A stretch of 37,547 nt of DNA from Actinomycetes bacterium (GTDB taxonomy: Bacteria > Actinomycetota > Coriobacteriia > Coriobacteriales > Eggerthellaceae): contig JAEWQO010000035.1 of the NCBI GenBank assembly GCA_023460315.1, forward strand, positions 1 through 37,547. Reading direction: 5' to 3'. The first letter of the stretch is position 1. Each line of letters opens with the position of its first letter. Made by a program: the position numbers and the translations under genes. The notes under the pieces are model-generated. The model searched no databases, was not told the origin of the DNA, and saw nothing but the letters and a program-made list of their open reading frames with translations. Positions 31,277 through 37,547 of the stretch are shown one piece after another.

Positions 31277-34252
31277 CTATTTTGCAGATATTACTTTCAT
31301 AATGCTTTTTAACTTGTCCGCATAACGGGTGTCCGCTGCCCATCCCACTCCATATGGATTATTTGGAATACTAAGCCATTCAATGTACGGAGCTTTACCT
31401 CTCAACGAGTTTGACCACCTTGGATCAACGCAATCATTTATCAGATCATCCGTACTTGCATAGCATTTCAAATGTTGGATTTGAGCCCGAAGTCCCTTTC
31501 TTACCGAATTCGTTCCCCAGTCATTAAAACAATTCCCAGGCACTCCACCCGTCGCTCCCAATCCTGCAAAATTACACTGTTCGGCCTTAACATCGCCTCC
31601 AAATTGCAACCATCCCGTTTCCAGCATTGCCTGAGCAAACACCACATCAGCACGAACGCCTTCGGTTTCAGCCTCCTCTTTGAGAATCGTACAAAAACGT
31701 GCTATATCCGCTGCGCCATATTGCGTATAGACGGAGAACGGATATGCTGCCGGGCTTTGCGCGCTATACGCTTCAACCATCTGTTCAACCGTAACCAACG
31801 ACGATCCCATAATCCTAGTATTGCTATTGGAATTCTCCCTGAAGGGGTTTGTCGTGTCTCCGGGAGCGTCAGACCCCTTGGGCACAAGCTGAATCTGGAA
31901 CGCCTGCATCGCATAGGCATATCCCTCCGTGCCTGCAGACTCGCCATTCTTTGCCCAGTCGAGCCAGCCGAACTCGGCTGAGTGAACGCGATAGTAGATG
32001 TCATATTTGTCAGCGACCTCGCCGCTCAGCCTGATTTGGATCGCCTCCATCTGCAGGGATCGGCCCGTCGTGCCGGCCATGTCCCCGTCAGCCTTCCACC
32101 CTTGCCATCCGATGTCCGACACATGGGCGTTGTATTCTATCGATCCCGACTCCTGCTGCTGGGCCAAAGACAGCTTCACCGCCTCGACAGCCAGGTTCCT
32201 GCCCGTCGTGCCGGCCACGGCGTCCTCAAGAACGGAAGGCTGCCATCCTATGTCAGAGACGTGAGCCTGGTAGGTGACGGTCGTCCCGAGCTGTTTAAAC
32301 GGGGCCGTTGTGTCACCAGGAGCAGCCGCATTCTTTGCAACGACAACTATCTCTACCGCCTCAGCAGCATAGTCATAGCCAATGCTTCCCGCACTCTCGC
32401 CATTTTTCGCCCAGCCAAGCCATCCAATATTTGATACATGCACGCGATAGTAGATATCATACGATTGCTCTGCCGCACCTGTTAGCTGCATGCGAATCGC
32501 CTGCAAAGCTGTTCCTTGGTTTGTCGTACCGGAAGTATCGCCATCACTCTTCCAGTCTTGCCATCTACTCCCCACATAGGATTGATAGGTTACGCCGCCT
32601 AAATTTGCAGCAGCGTTCTGAAGGCTAACCTGAAATGCCTCCAAACCAAAATTCTTACCAATTGTACCGGCCACTTTCTGGTCGTACACCTCTGATTCCC
32701 AGCCAATATTTGCCACATGAGCTTTCACCTGTACAAGGGACTGGGCTTGAGCATTGGACTTTTTGAGAAGCTCATATTGCTGTGCTATGCCAGTCGCATC
32801 GGCCTCTCCAAGCTGCTGGCGAAACGAGTCGTTTGACAATCTTTGAGCATCCGTCGAATTGCTTATGAATGCATGCTCAACAATAAGACCCGGTATTCCC
32901 TTTTCTCGACTGCTCTCAATCACTGAATAGAAATCTTGAATACTACCGTCTGGATAATAAAAAGGGCCTTCTCCATCGTAATACTCAGAATCCCGGTATT
33001 TGATACCGCGACCTGTATCTAGTCCAAGTTCAGATAGCTTGTTGTATATTTTTTGGGCGAGAGCCTTACCTTCGACATAGACATTGTAATTATAACTACT
33101 TGCATTAGGATAATACACTTCCGCACCTGACGCGGAAGACGAACCTGAGTTGCAATGCAAACTCACAAATACATCGGCACCATAGGAAGCAGCTATATCA
33201 ACTCGTTGTTGCAGACCAACATAATAATCCCCGTTCCGTGTCAGTATAGGCGTAACTCCAGAATATGTATTCAATTCATCATAGCAATGCTGCGCTATGG
33301 ATAAATTTACGTCTTTTTCAAGTAACCCATTCCCGGTGGCACCGGAATCGCTGCCACCGTGGCCAGGATCAAGAGCCACAATCAAATAGTTTTCTCGAGC
33401 TGATGAAACAGAGGAGTAAGTCGAAAAGGGTGTCAAAATGGCAGATTCCATGCCAGAGTTAGTTACGTCATCCACTCCTTCAGCAGTATTACTTTCCGCT
33501 TCAAGACTAGACTTTTCTTGATCACTAGATAATTGATCGACCGCAGAGTTTGCAACGCCTTCCGCATCCGCCTTCTGGATAGCTTCTTCAATAGACCCAG
33601 CAGCTTCGAGACTTCCTCCATCCTCTAAGGTGAAGGCTAATACCCCATTTTGATTATCCGTTTCGGCAGCTGCAACCGCATCGGCGATCTCAGGTTTTAC
33701 CACGTCTACGACACACGCAGATCTGTCATTATCATTCATTGAAAAATCAACGTATGAACTGCTAGAAGCACCTTCCAGTGAATAAGAAAAACCTCTCAAT
33801 GTATAGGCAACTGCATCCTGTTCGTCATTGAATGTAAAAGAAAATAAAGATGCACTGCCATTGAATGACGAGGCTTGCACCGTCACGGGATCCCCGCCAT
33901 CACTACGCGACAAGACTATACTCGCGGAAGACAATGAAGCGCCATTGTCCAACAGCCCTATTACCATATGCTCTTCCTGCCCAAGAGAGACGACGCTATT
34001 ATCGAGATAAACAAACTCGATAGCGTCAGCAGCCGAATTAGAGGTAATACTATTGCCGTCCGTTTCAGACTCTTCTTGTTCGCTGCTTACGGCTGATCCC
34101 GAGGTGGAAAGATCAAGCTCCATTTGAGGATCATCATTTTCCGTTGCTTTTGTTGAATTGTCATTATCTGCAAAAGCCAGGTCTGCTCCCGCAAAAGAAA
34201 AGACGAGCATAAAACTCATCGACAATGCAACAAACTTCTGAAATAAAGACAT
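31277..34252 (-). CDS. Secreted bifunctional wall hydrolase: amidase_3, six ChW repeats, glucosaminidase
   Basis: 991 residues from the ATG at 34252 (AAGGA seven bases upstream; the open frame extends 16 codons further). A signal peptide (FVALSMSFMLVFSFAGADLAFA) is followed by an acidic Ser-rich stretch and a ~110-residue beta domain I do not recognise. Residues ~287-500 are an N-acetylmuramoyl-L-alanine amidase (Amidase_3): zinc ligands in ALDPGHGGSDSG (His298), GLLEKD (Glu312) and FVSLHCNSG (His366); catalytic Glu459 in LIVEHAFISN. Six ChW repeats follow (about 507-800; units like YQAHVSDIGWQPSV). The C-terminus (~816-991) is a glucosaminidase, with VVFAQAMLETGWLQFGGDVK and Glu878 the likely catalyst. 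It should cut both peptide and glycan bonds of peptidoglycan, for growth, separation or lysis. Confidence 0.92.
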   Translation of the reverse strand: MSLFQKFVALSMSFMLVFSFAGADLAFADNDNSTKATENDDPQMELDLSTSGSAVSSEQEESETDGNSITSNSAADAIEFVYLDNSVVSLGQEEHMVIGLLDNGASLSSASIVLSRSDGGDPVTVQASSFNGSASLFSFTFNDEQDAVAYTLRGFSYSLEGASSSSYVDFSMNDNDRSACVVDVVKPEIADAVAAAETDNQNGVLAFTLEDGGSLEAAGSIEEAIQKADAEGVANSAVDQLSSDQEKSSLEAESNTAEGVDDVTNSGMESAILTPFSTYSSVSSARENYLIVALDPGHGGSDSGATGNGLLEKDVNLSIAQHCYDELNTYSGVTPILTRNGDYYVGLQQRVDIAASYGADVFVSLHCNSGSSSASGAEVYYPNASSYNYNVYVEGKALAQKIYNKLSELGLDTGRGIKYRDSEYYDGEGPFYYPDGSIQDFYSVIESSREKGIPGLIVEHAFISNSTDAQRLSNDSFRQQLGEADATGIAQQYELLKKSNAQAQSLVQVKAHVANIGWESEVYDQKVAGTIGKNFGLEAFQVSLQNAAANLGGVTYQSYVGSRWQDWKSDGDTSGTTNQGTALQAIRMQLTGAAEQSYDIYYRVHVSNIGWLGWAKNGESAGSIGYDYAAEAVEIVVVAKNAAAPGDTTAPFKQLGTTVTYQAHVSDIGWQPSVLEDAVAGTTGRNLAVEAVKLSLAQQQESGSIEYNAHVSDIGWQGWKADGDMAGTTGRSLQMEAIQIRLSGEVADKYDIYYRVHSAEFGWLDWAKNGESAGTEGYAYAMQAFQIQLVPKGSDAPGDTTNPFRENSNSNTRIMGSSLVTVEQMVEAYSAQSPAAYPFSVYTQYGAADIARFCTILKEEAETEGVRADVVFAQAMLETGWLQFGGDVKAEQCNFAGLGATGGVPGNCFNDWGTNSVRKGLRAQIQHLKCYASTDDLINDCVDPRWSNSLRGKAPYIEWLSIPNNPYGVGWAADTRYADKLKSIMKVISAK
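31856..32734 (-). repeat. Six tandem ChW repeats in the wall hydrolase
   Basis: Six ~45-residue units, each with a G-W pair and a GxxAGTTG-like turn: HVANIGWESEV, SYVGSRWQDW, HVSNIGWLGW, HVSDIGWQPSV, HVSDIGWQGW, HSAEFGWLDW. Units alternate between Y-x-A-H-V and D-I-Y-Y-R-V-H openings, so the true period may be pairs. The DNA from about 31850 to 32330 is far richer in GC than the rest of the gene. Confidence 0.9.
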
Positions 34253-34314
34253 TCGAGCATCCTTCCGCCTTGGCTTCAAGCCATTTTCGAAGAAACGCAA
34301 CCTGCTCGCTCAGC

Positions 34315-34331
34315 TTAGAATTGCATTCTAA
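34315..34331. promoter_or_regulatory. 7-bp inverted repeat upstream of the wall hydrolase gene
   Basis: TTAGAAT-TGC-ATTCTAA is a perfect inverted repeat 63 bases before the hydrolase start. It contains a TAGAAT -10-like box on the minus strand, so a bound repressor would block transcription. The rest of 34253-34500 holds no gene. Confidence 0.35.
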
Positions 34332-34500
34332 ACTCATAATACCAGTCTCAAACCATATGAGTCATCGATGAATGACATTTCGACTAATAAATGATACTGT
34401 TCATTTTGGTTTCGTAAAGCAAGAAAAAGCGCCCTGCGATGAGAATGCAGCGGCGCCATTATCGAGTTTACTTAGGGAGCATTGCTCCATAATTGTACGC

Positions 34501-37305
34501 TCAGTTTATAGGAACAAGTCGTACCTCAATGGCTTCCAGACCCAAGCCCTCTCCTGTCGTCCCAGCAAGCGCACCATCTTCGACCCATTCCATCCAGCCT
34601 TTGCTTGCAACATGGACACGATAGTTGATTGTATACTTTTCTGCAATCTCGCCCGTAAGCTTGATTTCTATCGCCTCCATTTGCCGAGATTCTCCTTCAG
34701 TCCCCGCGACCGCACCATTTTCAACCCAACCAAGCCACCCTTTGTCGGCAACATGCGCTCGATACTGAATAGAACCTTCAACCTGTTGATTCGGCAGAGA
34801 AATCTTTAGAGCTTCGACACTCAGTGCTTTGCCAGTAGTTCCAGCCAAGGAACCATCCTTCATCCAAGCCTGCCACCCTTCATTTGCAACATGAGCCGAG
34901 TAACGTACGTCGCCTTCATTATTAATTTCCTTCGTCAGCGAATACCCATTATCGGTTTTTGCATAATATGAAATGATATCCCTCGTCACATTGAAGATGG
35001 CAATGTCATTTCCTGAAGAGATAATGGCAGCGTCAGATAATTCGACCAAGTAACAGGTATCTCCTGTCGGACACAACTCGATGATCGGTTCCTCAGTGTT
35101 CGATGACACCTTTGTAACGAACCAGTCCATCTTTCTATAGCGTGATGCCTTGTCACTGGCAAGAGCAACGGCCTTTCGTTTGTCAAAGAGGCCACACGCC
35201 ATGCTGTCGTCGGTTACTGAATCGAACGTACTTGTATCATAACCGGATATCTTTATGGATGGATTAAAGAAAAGAATGAGCTCCGCTGCTATCGAGGAGT
35301 CGACATCGATGACCCCCGTACGTTCGAGTATCTCCTGTCTACTGGGATTCAATGCTGTCGGACTGTTGGGATGTCCCTTGTAATAATAGAGATAATCATC
35401 GCCATAATATGCCTGCACAAGTCGAATATAGCTCTCAAGATCGCCTTCCGACGGATACGTCCCCAAGATCATCATCGCCTGCTTGCCCTGTCGCTCAGCT
35501 TCAGCGAAATACCCATCATTGAAGTCATAAAGCTGTTTGAATTCTGCGACGGTGGCATCTCCCTTTTCAGAAAGGTCGCTCAACATGGTCCCAACGCTTT
35601 TCTGGATAACACGAGTATCGGCTTTGAGCTCATCTAGCACGGGTCCACCTTGCGTGAAAAGGTTCTTCCTTGCCACCCACCATTCTGTGCTGGGTTCACA
35701 GTTTAGCAATGCATACATGGAATCCCAATGCCCATGCCAGCCGTATCCGGAACCCACTTCCCCGGTTTCATAGGCAAATTCTTTCGCGCCGTTCCATTGG
35801 TCAACAAGCTGCTGATGCTTTTGCTCCGGATCGTCAACCGAATAGGCATCGTTGAAGAAACTGTATGTTGCCGAACCATCGGACATAAGCGTGATCTTGT
35901 ACTGTCCTTGAGGAATGCCATTCGCGTAGATGATCGAATGCACAAGACTGCAGGTGATGTCATTGATATACAGATTGAAATGCGCATTCGGATTTAATCT
36001 GTAAAGTTCTTCGACATACCGAGCATATGCCGTGTAATCAGAAGTCGAAGCGATCGCGTTCTTTGACAGGAAGGGCATGCCATAGGTACCGGAAGGGAGA
36101 CTGTTCCAGTCGTATGCCGAGGGCCTATCCAGCATGACAACAGTCGGCGAACCGCTTTGCGCGATATCCCAGAGTGAAAGGGAAAACAGAACGACAGGGA
36201 ATGTCGCGCTCAGAGGGGCAAGATTGTACTCACTCGCGGAAATGCCCACCGACTGCGTTTCGCTACCCACGACCTGGCCGTTCCTCTTGAAATCAACCGT
36301 AACGGCGAATGGTCCATAATCCTCGAAGTCGAAGGCAAAACCCTCATCGGTGATCTCAGAGATTTTTTTCTCCAACTTCACCTCTCGCGTAACCGCCGAA
36401 GAATAAGACATACAGGCGGTGAACTCAGCGCTCGTTACACCCGCCTCCTGTAACTGCACAAGCGTCGGCAACTTAACAGTAGCCCGTGTCGTTTCTCCCT
36501 GTTGACCATATGATGCTTCCCAGATGGGTTTCTTGAACGCCTCGCCATCGAGGACGGGAGCCTGGCCGCCGTCCTTCGCCACGAGCTGCACCTCGATGGC
36601 CTCCATGCCGTAGCCATACCCCTGGCTTCCGGCATCCTCGCCGTTCTTCGCCCAGCCCAACCATCCGAAGTTTGCAGAATGCACGCGATAGTACACATCG
36701 TACTGCGCGGCGGCGGGGCCGGTGAGAGAGAGGCGAACGGCCTCCATCTGACGGGACTCGCCTGTGGTGCCCGCCACCTGCCCCGCCCCGACCGCGGACA
36801 GCCATCCCTTGTCCGAAACATGAGCCTCGACGCTCAGCCCGCCGTCGACGCCTGCACCAAGGGACACGGAAAGCGCCTCCATCCTCAACGAGCGGCCCGT
36901 CGTGCCGGCCACGGCGCCGTCACGGACTGAAGGCTGCCATCCGACGTCAGAGACATGGGCGGAGTAGCTGATCAACGCGCCTTCGGTCACAGTTGCAATT
37001 ACATGATCCTCCAAGATGTCATTCTTGGGACTTGATCCGGTTTGGCCTCCGTTTTGATCCACCTCATTGGATGCAATGGCATCAGAAGACAGCTGCTGTT
37101 CGGTTGTTTGCTCGGAAGATGTGTCACCACTGGTAAGATGATCGTTGATATCAGGCTCTACAGATCCCGCGTCTGGCGCTTCTGACCCTTCGGCAGAAGA
37201 CTCGGAAGTTGAGACATCTTGCGTTGAAGCATAAGCATTTAGCGGAACCATTCCGACCACAAGTGCAGCTAACAGCGTCCATGACAGAATTTTGTCAATA
37301 TTCAC
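34501..37305 (-). CDS. Secreted ChW-repeat protein with a GT80-like (PM0188-type) sialyltransferase domain
   Basis: 934 residues from the GTG at 37305, chosen for its GGAGAAGGGG ribosome site and because the next upstream ATG (37341) overlaps the -10 box. A signal peptide (KILSWTLLAALVVGMVPLNAYA) and an acidic Ser-rich linker lead to three ChW repeats (113-243). An Ig-like stretch (ITDEGFAFDFEDYGPFAVTV) precedes the central domain (~358-705): NAHFNLYIND, then ITLMSDGSATYSFFND, AMMILGTYPSEGDLESYIRL, YLYYYKGHPNSP, IDVDSSIAAELILFF, and KISGYDTSTF. The order matches the D/E-D/E-G, HP and SS/ST motifs of bacterial GT80 sialyltransferases (catalytic Asp476 and His645 by position). A ~95-residue segment and three more ChW repeats (800-934) follow. 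Donor, acceptor and activity are not known, and an extracellular place for a nucleotide-sugar enzyme is odd. If the GT80 call fails it is a ChW surface protein of unknown function. Confidence 0.75.
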   Translation of the reverse strand: MNIDKILSWTLLAALVVGMVPLNAYASTQDVSTSESSAEGSEAPDAGSVEPDINDHLTSGDTSSEQTTEQQLSSDAIASNEVDQNGGQTGSSPKNDILEDHVIATVTEGALISYSAHVSDVGWQPSVRDGAVAGTTGRSLRMEALSVSLGAGVDGGLSVEAHVSDKGWLSAVGAGQVAGTTGESRQMEAVRLSLTGPAAAQYDVYYRVHSANFGWLGWAKNGEDAGSQGYGYGMEAIEVQLVAKDGGQAPVLDGEAFKKPIWEASYGQQGETTRATVKLPTLVQLQEAGVTSAEFTACMSYSSAVTREVKLEKKISEITDEGFAFDFEDYGPFAVTVDFKRNGQVVGSETQSVGISASEYNLAPLSATFPVVLFSLSLWDIAQSGSPTVVMLDRPSAYDWNSLPSGTYGMPFLSKNAIASTSDYTAYARYVEELYRLNPNAHFNLYINDITCSLVHSIIYANGIPQGQYKITLMSDGSATYSFFNDAYSVDDPEQKHQQLVDQWNGAKEFAYETGEVGSGYGWHGHWDSMYALLNCEPSTEWWVARKNLFTQGGPVLDELKADTRVIQKSVGTMLSDLSEKGDATVAEFKQLYDFNDGYFAEAERQGKQAMMILGTYPSEGDLESYIRLVQAYYGDDYLYYYKGHPNSPTALNPSRQEILERTGVIDVDSSIAAELILFFNPSIKISGYDTSTFDSVTDDSMACGLFDKRKAVALASDKASRYRKMDWFVTKVSSNTEEPIIELCPTGDTCYLVELSDAAIISSGNDIAIFNVTRDIISYYAKTDNGYSLTKEINNEGDVRYSAHVANEGWQAWMKDGSLAGTTGKALSVEALKISLPNQQVEGSIQYRAHVADKGWLGWVENGAVAGTEGESRQMEAIEIKLTGEIAEKYTINYRVHVASKGWMEWVEDGALAGTTGEGLGLEAIEVRLVPIN
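34504..34911 (-). repeat. Three C-terminal ChW repeats of the GT80-like protein
   Basis: Units HVANEGWQAWMKDGSLAGTT, HVADKGWLGWVENGAVAGTE and HVASKGWMEWVEDGALAGTT. This copy has moderate GC, unlike the N-terminal copy. Confidence 0.9.
36577..36975 (-). repeat. Three N-terminal ChW repeats of the GT80-like protein
   Basis: Units HVSDVGWQPSVRDGAVAGTT, HVSDKGWLSAVGAGQVAGTT and HSANFGWLGWAKNGEDAGSQ. The DNA is very GC-rich and shares the exact stretch CGGCCCGTCGTGCCGGCCA (plus strand) with the hydrolase repeats near 32064. Confidence 0.9.
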
Positions 37306-37339
37306 GGCATCCCCTTCTCCACACAAATATTCTATTTTC

Positions 37340-37345
37340 ATTATA
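37340..37345 (-). promoter_or_regulatory. -10 box TATAAT of the GT80-like gene
   Basis: Minus strand CCATTATAATGAAAATAG, 34 bases before the GTG start. It excludes the upstream ATG candidates because the first lies inside the box. The -35 region is weak. Confidence 0.55.
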
Positions 37346-37436
37346 ATGGATATGTTTGAGTTCTGCCTAATGCAAATACAAAGCAAGCGAGCGAGCAGCA
37401 CGCTCCCCCGGCCTGCGCAGCCCTCCCCAAACGCGC

Positions 37437-37478
37437 GGAGGGGGCCTCCCCGCCCCATCGGGCGGAGGGACCCCCTCC
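37437..37478. terminator. Strong GC-rich hairpin at the right edge
   Basis: GGAGGGGG (37437-37444) pairs with CCCCCTCC (37471-37478); inside, CCTC-CC-CGCCC pairs with GGGCG-GAGG around a CATC loop. It probably ends a transcript entering from the right on the minus strand. The remaining bases to 37547 are GC-rich with no recognisable gene. Confidence 0.55.
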
Positions 37479-37547
37479 TTCTCGGCGCACGAGCGCCCTG
37501 CGCGAGCGCGACGCCCTATCCTCCCACGGGCTTGTCCCCGCAGTACT

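Noticed and set aside
37306..37458. In-frame N-terminal extension of the GT80-like protein to an ATG at 37458
   Set aside because: It crosses a TATAAT box and a GC-rich hairpin and would bury the signal peptide; the GTG at 37305 has an excellent ribosome site.

Overview
The window looks like chromosomal DNA of a Coriobacteriia member, most likely Eggerthellaceae (Eggerthella/Gordonibacter/Slackia type). The clues are a Tat-exported flavoprotein reductase with a lipobox beside a LuxR regulator that has a polytopic membrane N-terminus, surface proteins built from ChW (clostridial hydrophobic, G-W) repeats, a GC-rich background, and genes with a -10 box so close to the ATG that they look leaderless. 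No RNA genes, CRISPR arrays, insertion sequences or integrases were seen.

Left part (1-13.7 kb, GC-rich, all minus strand up to 12.2 kb): a small ORF translationally coupled to the membrane LuxR regulator; the Tat/lipoprotein flavin reductase it may control; two paralogous polytopic GT-C-like membrane proteins; and a three-gene MacAB-like export operon (adaptor, ATPase, permease). A divergent GT2 glycosyltransferase follows.

Central part (13.7-31.2 kb): a cell-surface polysaccharide cluster. The four dTDP-L-rhamnose genes are split in two blocks (rfbB-rfbC and rfbA-rfbD) around a plus-strand ABC-2 exporter (Wzm-like permease and Wzt-like ATPase). Around them are two large two-module GT2 enzymes, one of which has lost the catalytic motifs of its second module; a GT2/DUF2304/DUF2142 operon; a small GT2; a decayed gene; and a Wzx-like flippase. 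Base composition falls clearly from about 17.3 kb onward, as is common for exchanged O-antigen-like clusters. Two export routes, ABC exporter and flippase, sit in the same locus.

Right part (31.2-37.5 kb): two secreted ChW-repeat proteins on the minus strand. One is a bifunctional amidase/glucosaminidase wall hydrolase with six ChW repeats. The other has three ChW repeats on each side of a domain that resembles GT80 (PM0188-type) bacterial sialyltransferases. Their ChW modules are much more GC-rich than the surrounding coding sequence.

Most novel points: (1) the Wzt-like ATPase carries three C-terminal repeats resembling the cell-wall-binding CWB2 domain instead of the usual carbohydrate-binding domain; (2) the secreted ChW-flanked GT80-like protein; (3) a recurring -10-box / 6-7 nt / ATG geometry without Shine-Dalgarno at three membrane glycan genes. 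Protein families were assigned by reading motifs; no database search was run.
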